Shown here one piece after another: positions 1 through 6,690 of a stretch of 11,108 bases of DNA (position 1 is its first letter; every line of letters starts with the position of its first letter). The stretch covers positions 14,662 through 25,769 of the forward strand of contig MLAK01000762.1 of the NCBI GenBank assembly GCA_001839685.1, written 5' to 3'. A program made the translations under genes and the position numbers. The notes beneath the pieces are model-generated. The model made no database searches. It saw only the letters and a list, made by a program, of their open reading frames with translations, and was not told the DNA's origin. Origin of the DNA: Tritrichomonas foetus. Lineage: Eukaryota > Parabasalia > Tritrichomonadida > Tritrichomonadidae.

Positions 1-53
1 ATTCTTCTCATTCTTTCTCATGATTCTTCTCATTCTTTCTCATGATTCTTCTT
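1..53. repeat. 22-bp tandem repeat at left edge
   Basis: A 22-base T/C-rich unit (attcttctcattctttctca plus tg) occurs perfectly twice (1-22 and 23-44), and a third copy starts at 45 and decays after about 8 bases. Each unit is itself built of two similar ATTCTT(T)CTC halves. The array begins at base 1, so its true length is unknown. It lies about 100 bases beyond the 3' end of the Rab gene and has no coding potential that I can see. Confidence 0.95.
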
Positions 54-149
54 ATTATTTAATTCGTATGATTGAATTTTTCATTCTAGAGCTAAAAATC
101 AAAATAAATAAAATCGATTGTTTTGTTTAACATTATAAACACAGATATA

Positions 150-728
150 TCAGCACGCACACTCGCTTTTTTGCTTAGCTGCAAGTGTTGACTGTGTATC
201 TCCGATATCTTGAGGAAATTTCACCATTAACGTTCTTGCAATGTACATAAATAGCTCTTTTATTCCTTTTCCTGTTGCTGCTGATGTAAAGTAATAACTT
301 ACGTTATGATCATTTGCCCATTCTTTTACATCATCTTCAGAAACCTCAATTTTCAAATCATTTTTATTACCACAGAGCACAATTAAAGGCTTCACTTCAA
401 AGCTTCCGATTTGTGAATCATGCCATTCTTTTATCGATTCCCAAGTTTCTGATGATGTCAAATCAAAAACTAATATTATGCAGTGTGCATCTCGAAGATA
501 AATCGGCACCGTACTTTTGTATCTTTCTTGCCCTGCTGTGTCCCAAATGTTTAGCTTTACGGATTTTCCATCAACCATGACTGAACGAGAAGTTAAAACG
601 GATTCAATTGTTGGAAGAGGATTCGCTGAAAAAATTCCACTTGCATAACGATAAATCACAGCTGTTTTCCCAACTGAGTGACTTCCAATGGTACAAACTT
701 TGAAACCTCGTTTTTGACCAACGCGCAT
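150..728 (-). CDS. Rab-family small GTPase, C-terminal CXC prenylation motif
   Basis: A small GTPase of 192 residues, the usual Rab length. In this family GTP/GDP switching on membranes directs vesicle transport. Seen directly: P-loop GSHSVGKT (15-22), switch I Thr40 in PTIES, G3 WDTAGQE (62-68) with the catalytic Gln67 kept, G4 NKND (121-124), G5 TSA (148-150), and a C-terminal CAC (190-192) that fits double geranylgeranylation. KLNIWDTAGQE and YLRDA (77-81) are Rab-type signatures, but the usual IGIDF of switch I is replaced by PTIESVL, so the subfamily is unclear; YLRDA recalls the Rab6 group only loosely. All key residues are present, so it should be an active switch. The start is the first ATG, 40-odd bases after an initiator-like TCATT. 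A TAAA lies about 20 bases past the stop. The next gene is on the same strand over 600 bases away, so it is transcribed alone. Confidence 0.95.
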   Translation of the reverse strand: MRVGQKRGFKVCTIGSHSVGKTAVIYRYASGIFSANPLPTIESVLTSRSVMVDGKSVKLNIWDTAGQERYKSTVPIYLRDAHCIILVFDLTSSETWESIKEWHDSQIGSFEVKPLIVLCGNKNDLKIEVSEDDVKEWANDHNVSYYFTSAATGKGIKELFMYIARTLMVKFPQDIGDTQSTLAAKQKSECAC

Positions 729-767
729 TTATTTTATTCAAATTTGAAAAAAATCAAACTTTTTGTC

Positions 768-779
768 AATGATACGATA
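768..779 (-). promoter_or_regulatory. Putative initiator TCATT with adjacent TATCGT
   Basis: On the minus strand TCATT (768-772) matches the trichomonad initiator consensus TCAYW and would give a leader of roughly 42 bases for the Rab gene. One base further upstream is TATCGT (774-779), which resembles Myb-recognition elements described for Trichomonas vaginalis promoters. A perfect 12-base palindrome TTCAAATTTGAA (737-748) lies between this site and the ATG. The motifs are read directly; the function is inferred, and TCAYW is short enough to occur by chance. Confidence 0.45.
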
Positions 780-1278
780 AAAGCAAATTGAAATACACGA
801 GTGTCATTTTTCAAAAGGATAATTGGTCAGATAACATTTAAGTACGATGCCTTTCCTAAATATGAGATAAAATGATGTTATTCTGGGGAAAAGTGTATAA
901 AAAGAAGAAGAATATCATTTTCTATGATGAATGTAGCAATATGATTGGAAATTTTTCATCATCATTTTTGATTCCGATAAAATGTCACTAATAAGAATAT
1001 TGCTAGATGATTTAATTAAAAGAATTCTTTTTAATGCACATTTTTATTCTAGTATAGAAAATATTATCTTTTCTGGAAATAATATCGAAAAATATCTTCA
1101 TTCATGTTTGACTCATTGTAAGTAAATCATTGCAGAAATTCTCAAAAGTATTTTAAACCAAATCATTAAACAATCCATAAAATTTAGTAACTAAAATAAA
1201 AATCAGCTTTAATAATAAACAAAATGATGAATAACGAATTTGCTATCGAGATAACCACCTAGACAATCGCTTGATAAA

Positions 1279-1297
1279 CTAAAATCATCGATTTTAG
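1279..1297. other. Perfect 8-bp hairpin, 3-nt loop, 3' of the small acylated-protein gene
   Basis: CTAAAATC (1279-1286) and GATTTTAG (1290-1297) are exact reverse complements around an ATC loop. It lies 60 to 78 bases past the stop of the leftward gene at 1357, so it could fold in that gene's 3' UTR, or act as a DNA dyad or RNA 3'-end signal. The pairing is seen directly; any role is inference. Confidence 0.6.
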
Positions 1298-1356
1298 GCA
1301 CGTTAAATCCATGAAAATAGAAATAAATGGATAATAATAATTATAACAACAAAAAG

Positions 1357-1731
1357 TTAAAGAACAGCAATGAAAAGAGATTCAATCTCTTGTTTTTTGT
1401 CATTTGATCGAATCGAATGGGTTAAATCGGCAATTTGAACATTCGAGAAGCTATTTCTGTAAGTTTTGATAAAATCAACTTTCTCGTTGTCATTTTTCAG
1501 TGCTCTAAGAATCATCTGTACTTCACTCTTCCCGAGTTCTATTCCGTCTAGTTTGCGAAGTTTGGCAGATCTGTCTTTTGAAAAAGGTTCCATCGCTATT
1601 GATTGAGCAAGATCTTGTATTTCGCCTTCTTTTGGTTTTCGCTTATTATATAGCGTAACTGATTCGAAGTCGTTTGTTTTTGCAGGTATTTTATCATAAT
1701 CTACTGCTTTTTTTGATAAATTACATCCCAT
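1357..1731 (-). CDS. Small protein with myristoylation/palmitoylation N-terminus and DUF4476-like body
   Basis: A 124-residue protein opening MGCNLSKK. Gly2 followed by Ser6 and lysines fits the N-myristoyltransferase consensus, and Cys3 is ideally placed for palmitoylation, so I infer a stable membrane anchor (plasma or internal membranes). Residues 38-120 look like a compact helical domain: a QSIAMEPFSKDR segment (43-54), then LGKSEVQMILRALKNDNEKVDFIKTY (roughly 66-91), then short repeats of the same kind to LF (119-120). This layout resembles DUF4476, whose members combine 'fsf(s)..qv..ll..f..d..Kl..lk' repeats; its function is unknown. The family match is by eye and moderate. The start is firm, since the ATG gives the acylation motif. 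No TCAYW initiator lies within 80 bases; TCACA at 1814-1818 is a weak candidate. It is a single gene, not closely spaced with its neighbours. Confidence 0.7.
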   Translation of the reverse strand: MGCNLSKKAVDYDKIPAKTNDFESVTLYNKRKPKEGEIQDLAQSIAMEPFSKDRSAKLRKLDGIELGKSEVQMILRALKNDNEKVDFIKTYRNSFSNVQIADLTHSIRSNDKKQEIESLFIAVL

Positions 1732-2262
1732 TGTCGAAAATAGAAAATGTCATTTTACACCATCAATTTTTGTCCAAAATCAATAAAAACAAAATCAAAC
1801 ATGTTTTTTTGATTGTGATCAAATGCAAACCACATCAATGCGTTTGCATCTTTTAACTATGTTTTTTTGCTGGCTTCTTCCCGAACAGACAATCACTACA
1901 TCTTTATAAATCAATATTGAAACAGTAAAGATTTTGCCAGAAAAGATTGAATGTGATCAAACAAACTAACTATGAAAAATTGTTCATATTCATAGAATTG
2001 TGATAAGCTATCATCATTAAAATAATTCTGTTTGAAAAATACCTTATTCCAACATAATACGGTCATTTCATTCAAATTACCCTATATATACTTATGTTAT
2101 TATATAACTCATATGCAAAATAGTATTTCATTTTGAGCGAGATGTAAATATAATTCAATACCAAGCGGAATGCTCTATACACTATTCGGAATGCATAAAG
2201 AGAAGATCATCTAAAAATAAACAAAATTCAGAATCTAGGCTTTATTAATACAAAATACAAAA
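1732..2262. other. Intergenic spacer between small acylated-protein gene and low-complexity protein gene
   Basis: About 530 AT-rich bases. On the left it holds the probable promoter of the gene ending at 1731: a weak initiator candidate TCACA on the minus strand (1814-1818) and a perfect dyad (1823-1849). On the right it holds the 3' flank of the gene at 2263, with TAATAAA on the minus strand (2241-2247) about 16 bases past the stop, a plausible poly(A) signal. The middle (about 1860-2230) shows nothing I can name. Confidence 0.75.
1823..1849. promoter_or_regulatory. Dyad ATGCAAAC / GTTTGCAT upstream of small acylated-protein gene
   Basis: ATGCAAAC (1823-1830) and GTTTGCAT (1842-1849) form an exact 8-base inverted repeat with an 11-base spacer, 92-118 bases upstream of the ATG at 1731 and just upstream of a TCACA initiator candidate (1814-1818). 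It could be an operator for a dimeric regulator. That is inference only, and dyads of this size are not rare in AT-rich DNA. Confidence 0.35.
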
Positions 2263-3090
2263 TTAACAACAGAAAATTGGAAGGGGTAGCGGTTTTTGAG
2301 GATAGACAGAATTCGGATCAATCATCAAATTGGTTTCTTTCTTTATTTGGAAAATCTTCTTCTTCCTATCGGCCATCCATTGTCTATGCTGACTTTGGAA
2401 TTCCGAGCGGTCTGCAAGCAATTGAGAAATCGATTTTTTAATGTCTTCAAAATCTTCAAGAATTTTATTTTCTCTCTCAAAACACTCTTTCCGATTACTA
2501 TCATCAATATCATAATGTGAACAAGCAGAAACACAATTATTTATGTCATTATCACTATCACTGTGATTTTTTTTATCATTTTGTGAAGAAATGCTTTCAT
2601 CGATAATCTTATGATAAAGCTTGATATCATCGCTATAGCTTGGGTCCAATCTCTTCATATTCTGTATTTTATGCTCTATTTTATTAATCTTGAACTGTGG
2701 ATCGTTTGGATCAGATTGAAAATCATTGGGCATTCGATCGAACTTTGAATTTATGAAATTTCTATGCATTAATTTTTTCGCGCTGTTTAGGGACAATTTG
2801 TTGCTTTTTGAGGTTGGAGCGACTGATTTCAAATATGAAATGTTATCATTGTTACCGTCATTCTTTTCCGCGTTAAAATGCTCAATGCTGTTGGATTGAA
2901 CCAAGTTCACTGATGGAGAGGATTTTGAGCGTGCAGGAAAAATTAGGTGTGGTTTCATAACATGAGTTGAAATGGGACTTTTTAGATCATGGGGTGAGGC
3001 ATCTTGTTTCAAATCGGAGTTATCGTTGTTAGGTCCATGTGGAGCTGAAGGTTCGCTTTGGAAAACAATTTTTGGACTAAACTTTGACAT
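2263..3090 (-). CDS. Hypothetical protein, disordered N-half and C-terminal coiled coil, ends in CC
   Basis: I do not recognise this protein. The frame is open further upstream, but the only earlier start there is a TTG, so I place the start at the ATG giving MSKFSPKIV (275 residues). An initiator-like TCATT (3116-3120) lies about 28 bases upstream and supports this. Residues 1-130 are rich in Ser, Asn, Asp and Pro and look disordered, with SP sites (32-33, 38-39, 58-59) that could be phosphorylated. Residues 130-165 are Lys-rich, 170-200 are a Ser/Asp/Asn run, and 199-252 are charged and probably a coiled coil (ECFERENKILEDFEDIKKSI and on). The tail is proline-rich and ends IFCC (272-275). 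A terminal CC is Rab-like, but without a Rab fold prenylation is doubtful. TAATAAA follows the stop closely. It may be a cytoskeletal or scaffold protein, but nothing proves it. Confidence 0.65.
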   Translation of the reverse strand: MSKFSPKIVFQSEPSAPHGPNNDNSDLKQDASPHDLKSPISTHVMKPHLIFPARSKSSPSVNLVQSNSIEHFNAEKNDGNNDNISYLKSVAPTSKSNKLSLNSAKKLMHRNFINSKFDRMPNDFQSDPNDPQFKINKIEHKIQNMKRLDPSYSDDIKLYHKIIDESISSQNDKKNHSDSDNDINNCVSACSHYDIDDSNRKECFERENKILEDFEDIKKSISQLLADRSEFQSQHRQWMADRKKKIFQIKKETNLMIDPNSVYPQKPLPLPIFCC

Positions 3091-3115
3091 TTGATTGACT
3101 TTCGAAGTTTTTTTG

Positions 3116-3120
3116 AATGA
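3116..3120 (-). promoter_or_regulatory. Putative initiator TCATT for the low-complexity protein gene
   Basis: Minus-strand TCATT fits TCAYW and would start transcription about 28 bases before the ATG at 3090. It lies downstream of the TTG at 3136-3138, which argues against any upstream start. The motif is short, so this is support rather than proof. Confidence 0.45.
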
Positions 3121-4418
3121 TTCAAGCCATAATTTCAATACTTTATAATACTGATTGAATTGTACAACGAAATATTTAATATATTTGATAGTTTCTTGTA
3201 ATTTGATAGTTTTAAGTAATTTGAATATAAAACTATTTGATGGTTTATTTTTGAGAGATGGTTATTGATCAAAATAAATTTGAATAATATCAGAAAAAAT
3301 GTAATTGTGAGATTTATTCGCTTGTATTCGCTATTCCAATATTTCGATTTTCATTACTCTGGATATTATCTTCACAGTTATTCATATTTCTGGTTTAATG
3401 AATAATTAAAAATCCAATTATTCATCAATATCTTTCTATTTAAGTTAAAATAATGAGATATAAGGTTTATTGCACTTGTCGAATAAAATAAAAAATTGAA
3501 TGCACATTCAATAATTGAATATATAATATTCTCAAAATTCACACGAAATAGTTTAAATAATTCACTTGTTTCATCAATAAATATTTCTCGATACAAAAAT
3601 ATCTCATTTCCTGGAAAAATTCGTTGTTCAAAGTGAATCTATTTCATAGTTAAGGAATTGGCAGGTTCACGTCCAGAGTTTACTGTATATTAATATTGAG
3701 ACATCTTTGAAAAAATAAGAAAAACAAAGAAATAGTTCTTCAGAAAAATTTATATTTTCAAAGAAAATCAATTTATCATTATAAAATTCGCAACAAATTA
3801 TTGCTGTTTTGCGGATATAGAAATGTGATATAAAATTTAACATTTTAATCAAAGATGACAATATAAAGAATCAGGCAAACGTGCAAACAAAGAGAATCGC
3901 AATCGCAAAGAAACAGAACAATTGAAATATCATGTTATAAGATTCGTCAATTGCATATACTACATGGAAGATAAAATCACTTTTTCCCCTTTCATAAGCT
4001 TAGAAAAAGCCATTATCATCATAAAGTTCAAATTTCTGTTCTAAACTCAGCAAAATATTAGTGTTGCTTTATGTAATAATATTCTTTATAAAATATAATT
4101 TTCATGAATACAATAAATATCATAACCTTTTACGTTTGTCTTGTCTTTTTTCTGGAAATATGAGTCTTTCCCTTTCGCATTCTATGATTGATAATATATT
4201 CTATTGAGAGAATGAGAATTGTTCATCAATAATCCAACACCTAATCAGGTATTAATTCAGACATAATGAATATTCATGATTAATTGTTGTAAATATATAA
4301 CATTTGACATGTGAATAAAATAATTCATCTCAATTTATCAATTGCAGCAAAAATTCTTAAGACTTTTTATTAAAACCGTCATAGTGGTTAAGATTTTTTA
4401 GTTAACAGGTATGTATTA
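3121..4418. other. Long AT-rich gene-poor stretch
   Basis: About 1.3 kb with no credible gene. Leftward open frames at 3378-3596 and 3667-3861 begin at TTG rather than ATG, and their translations are Ile/Phe/Asn-rich as expected of random AT-rich DNA. The left end contains the upstream region of the leftward gene, with the 18-base tandem repeat described separately. No tRNA, recognisable transposon end or promoter signal stands out. The stretch ends abruptly where similarity to the tandem Rab gene begins, near 4419. Confidence 0.7.
3184..3236. repeat. 18-bp tandem repeat plus inverted half upstream of low-complexity protein gene
   Basis: TTTGATAGTTTCTTGTAA (3184-3201) is followed directly by TTTGATAGTTTTAAGTAA (3202-3219), 15 of 18 bases the same. 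The core ATAGTTTT (3206-3213) then recurs inverted as AAAACTAT (3229-3236). The block lies roughly 95-145 bases upstream of the ATG at 3090. It could be a cluster of regulator sites or simply local slippage. Confidence 0.6.
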
Positions 4419-4697
4419 TTAGTTGGTTGTAAATGTGATTTAAATGAAAAAAGAGTGATCTCAAAAGAACAAGGTGAAGAACTTGCNAAACAATATAATA
4501 TTCCATTCATCGAAATTTCAAATAAAGAAAACATTAATGTTGAATTATTATTTGAACAGATTTGTTCTAAAATGATTGATGAAGCCAATGAACACCAATC
4601 GAACGAACCAGTTGAAGTAAATCAAAACGCGAATTCACAGACAGAAGAACGATCAAGCAAAAAAGGTATTTTTGGATTCTTTCGATCTAAAAAATGA
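4419..4697 (+). pseudogene. 3' fragment of the tandem Rab-like gene (partial duplication)
   Basis: These 279 bases match 5857-6135 without gaps, differing only at 4427 (t for c), 4532 (c for t) and an undetermined base N at 4487. Both substitutions are synonymous (Gly, Asn). The fragment encodes the last 92 residues of the neighbouring tandem Rab-like protein (its residues 328-419): G4 GCKCDL, G5-like ISNKEN and the tail GIFGFFRSKK, ending at the same TGA. The frame runs back only to a stop at 4389-4391. No ATG precedes the domain: the first codons that could pass as a start are a GTG at 4455 and an internal ATG at 4573. P-loop, switch regions and promoter are missing, so it cannot make a GTPase. 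Beyond the stop the 3' flank stays alignable to that of the full gene for about 70 bases but is clearly diverged, with indels. It is a truncated copy or an assembly product. Confidence 0.88.
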
Positions 4698-4797
4698 TTT
4701 TCTTATTCTTATTGTAACTATTATTGCTATTCATTCCTATAAGTTATAAGGTATCTTCAATGAATAAATCAGCCGTTATGTGTGATTTTTTTAAAAT

Positions 4798-4822
4798 ACC
4801 ATTTAACAGCTGGCTAAATGGT
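4798..4822. promoter_or_regulatory. Dyad ACCATTTA / TAAATGGT around CAGCTG, upstream of tandem Rab-like gene
   Basis: ACCATTTA (4798-4805) and TAAATGGT (4815-4822) are exact reverse complements with a 9-base spacer that includes the palindrome CAGCTG (4807-4812). It sits about 30-50 bases before the putative initiator, where an operator would be expected. The symmetry is seen directly; regulation is inference. Confidence 0.4.
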
Positions 4823-4848
4823 CATAAATTAATTGAGAGTATAAATGT

Positions 4849-4853
4849 TCATA
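4849..4853 (+). promoter_or_regulatory. Putative initiator TCATA for the tandem Rab-like gene
   Basis: TCATA fits the trichomonad initiator TCAYW. With the A at 4851 as +1 the leader is 25 bases to the ATG at 4876, typical of trichomonad mRNAs. A second TCATA at 4822-4826 overlaps the dyad by one base and is the alternative. Confidence 0.5.
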
Positions 4854-4875
4854 TCACCAAATAAAAAGATTTCAA

Positions 4876-6135
4876 ATGCAGGAGATTTTCTACAAAATTC
4901 TGATTTTAGGTGATTCTAAAGTTGGAAAAAAGCAATTCTTTGGTTGCTTTGATGATAAAAATATTATTCAGACATCACAACGAAAAGTGAATTTCTTAGA
5001 AAGAAATGATGATTTTGATGACAAAATTGTCCATTCACAAATTTTCAAAAAGACACATAATTTGAATATCCCTATCATGAATATTGTTTCATGCGATGGG
5101 TCAGGTGTATTTTTGTTATATGATGTTTCGAATAAAAAATCATTTCTTTCACTTCCAACTTACATCACTCAAATACGCAAAGATTTAGAACAAATTCGGA
5201 AATATAAAAATCAAGCACAAAATTTGGTTTTCGTTCTGATTGGAATAAATCGTTTTGATGAAAAATCACGGGAAGTTTCAATTGAGGAAGGACAAGAATT
5301 TGCATTGAAAGAACAATTTTTATTTTTTGAAACAAACGGAACTGATCCTTCAAGTATTGCTAATGTTTTTTCTATTTTTCTTCATGAACTTTTTTCACAT
5401 TATAAATCATCTCAAAATTCTAATGAAAATAATAATCAAAATCAAAATGAAAACTTGAATGATAATTTACTAGAAAATAATCAGCAATTCTCAAGAATTG
5501 AAAAAGTTGAAAATCCAGATTATAAGTTTAGAGTTCTTCTGTCTGGACCTGTATCAGGGAAAACTTCACTCATGAATCGTTATGTTGATCAGAATTTTAG
5601 TGATTTACAATCAAAAACAATTGGAATTGATTTTAAAGTTGTTTATTTAGAAAATAACATGAAAAATACAACAGTTAAATTGGATATTTGGGATACAGAA
5701 TCGTATAGGCACCATTATCATGCTGATCGATCACATTTCAAAAATGTCCATGGATGTGTGGTAATGTATGACATAACATGGAATCATTCTTTTGAATATG
5801 TTCAGGATCTTCTTCATGATTTTTATTCTGATTTTTGTGGAAAAGTTAGCTTTATTTTAGTTGGCTGTAAATGTGATTTAAATGAAAAAAGAGTGATCTC
5901 AAAAGAACAAGGTGAAGAACTTGCAAAACAATATAATATTCCATTCATCGAAATTTCAAATAAAGAAAATATTAATGTTGAATTATTATTTGAACAGATT
6001 TGTTCTAAAATGATTGATGAAGCCAATGAACACCAATCGAACGAACCAGTTGAAGTAAATCAAAACGCGAATTCACAGACAGAAGAACGATCAAGCAAAA
6101 AAGGTATTTTTGGATTCTTTCGATCTAAAAAATGA
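4876..6135 (+). CDS. Tandem Rab-like protein: two degenerate GTPase domains, no prenylation cysteine
   Basis: 419 residues, twice the Rab length. Domain 1 (about 4-176) has a P-loop GDSKVGKK (12-19) with Lys where Ser/Thr should bind Mg; its G3/switch II segment is missing (CDGSG at 73-77 runs straight into VFLLYDVSNKKSF), and G4 is NRFD (125-128). An Asn/Gln-rich linker (177-205) follows. Domain 2 (about 215-385) is clearer: P-loop SGPVSGKT (223-230), Rab-type TIGIDF (248-253), then WDTESYR (272-278) in place of WDTAGQE, so the G3 Gly and the catalytic Gln are gone with no gap in the alignment. G4 is CKCD (331-334) instead of NKxD, and G5 is ISNK. The tail is basic and aromatic (KKGIFGFFRSKK, 408-419) with no Cys, so it cannot be prenylated. 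I infer a pseudo-GTPase that may bind Rab partners or membranes. An initiator lies 25 bases upstream. A truncated copy precedes it. Confidence 0.9.
   Translation: MQEIFYKILILGDSKVGKKQFFGCFDDKNIIQTSQRKVNFLERNDDFDDKIVHSQIFKKTHNLNIPIMNIVSCDGSGVFLLYDVSNKKSFLSLPTYITQIRKDLEQIRKYKNQAQNLVFVLIGINRFDEKSREVSIEEGQEFALKEQFLFFETNGTDPSSIANVFSIFLHELFSHYKSSQNSNENNNQNQNENLNDNLLENNQQFSRIEKVENPDYKFRVLLSGPVSGKTSLMNRYVDQNFSDLQSKTIGIDFKVVYLENNMKNTTVKLDIWDTESYRHHYHADRSHFKNVHGCVVMYDITWNHSFEYVQDLLHDFYSDFCGKVSFILVGCKCDLNEKRVISKEQGEELAKQYNIPFIEISNKENINVELLFEQICSKMIDEANEHQSNEPVEVNQNANSQTEERSSKKGIFGFFRSKK
5857..6135 (+). repeat. Segment duplicated at 4419-4697
   Basis: The last 279 bases of the tandem Rab-like gene, repeated in direct orientation 1438 bases upstream with two synonymous differences and one N. 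Similarity drops sharply after the stop codon and ends on the left near residue 328 of the protein. Confidence 0.95.
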
Positions 6136-6690
6136 TATTTTTATTCTTATTCTTTTTGTTATTATTCTAATTCTTATCCTTATAAGGCATGATTAATAAA
6201 TAAATCTTTTTCTATGCATTATTTTTGATAAAAATGTAAAATAACATGATGTGGAAATATTGTAGTAGTAAATGGTAATAAATGATCATATATATTGCAT
6301 TTATAAATGGTAAATACATGTATAAATGGCATTGTTACTATTTTATTACAAATCACCTTGTCAGCAACCTCAATTGCTTGCTTGGGAGCCGATTTTGATT
6401 TAACCAAAGCTACAAAGTACATCCCTATATTATGGGATAGAGATAAGTCATGAAAACATCAGAAAAAAAATTGAAATTAGACATTTTGACAAAATTAAAT
6501 GGTTTGGGTGAATGCCATTAAAATAAACGAAAACTTCCTGCAATTTTACTAATGAGAAAATTACACTGCCCTCTGCACTATCCATTAACTTAAAGACCTG
6601 TATAATAACAAATAGATTTTCGTTAATCCTAATTGGAAAGATCTGTTGGGAATAGTGATCATCAAAAATAAAGCATTCAAAGTGAAATAA
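6136..6690. other. Intergenic spacer after the tandem Rab-like gene
   Basis: About 555 bases. A T-rich 3' flank is followed by AATAAATAAA (6195-6204), a plausible poly(A) signal 60 bases past the stop. A 67-codon leftward frame with a true ATG (6219-6422) is open, but only its first 30 codons look protein-like and no initiator is seen, so I do not call it a gene. Before the gene at 6691 there is no TCAYW close to the ATG; TCATC at 6660-6664 is a near miss. Confidence 0.7.

Larger units (their letters stand above)
729..1356. other. Intergenic spacer between Rab gene and small acylated-protein gene
   Basis: About 630 AT-rich bases without a credible gene. The left end holds the putative Rab promoter (initiator at 768-772) and, further out, an imperfect dyad (788-814) with TTGAAA/TTTCAA arms around ACAC/GTGT. 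The right end holds the 3' flank of the gene at 1357-1731, including a strong hairpin at 1279-1297. I see no tRNA, no ORF of note and no repeat in between. Confidence 0.8.
4698..4875. other. Spacer between Rab fragment and tandem Rab-like gene
   Basis: The first 70 or so bases resemble the 3' flank of the full gene (6136 onward), for example the shared TTATAAGG and ATAAAT blocks, so the duplication extended past the stop. The rest is the promoter region of the gene at 4876. Confidence 0.7.

Noticed and set aside
314..580. Rightward 88-codon frame with ATG opposite the Rab gene
   Set aside because: It is the antisense shadow of the conserved Rab coding sequence and encodes nothing recognisable.
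3091..3138. Longer N-terminus of the low-complexity protein (16 extra residues)
   Set aside because: The only upstream start is TTG, and the putative initiator at 3116-3120 lies inside this stretch.
3378..3861. Two leftward open frames (72 and 64 codons) in the gene-poor stretch
   Set aside because: Both start at TTG, have Ile/Phe/Asn-rich random-looking translations and no promoter or domain.
4404..4421. CAGGTATGT followed by TTATTAG just before the Rab fragment, resembling splice signals
   Set aside because: No upstream exon with Rab P-loop or switch sequence exists in the preceding 1.3 kb and the expected branch/3' motif is missing, so the fragment is better explained as a truncated duplication.
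6219..6422. Leftward 67-codon frame with a true ATG
   Set aside because: Only the first third looks protein-like; the rest is typical of AT-rich spacer. There is no initiator and no recognisable domain. It could be a decayed gene remnant but cannot be supported.
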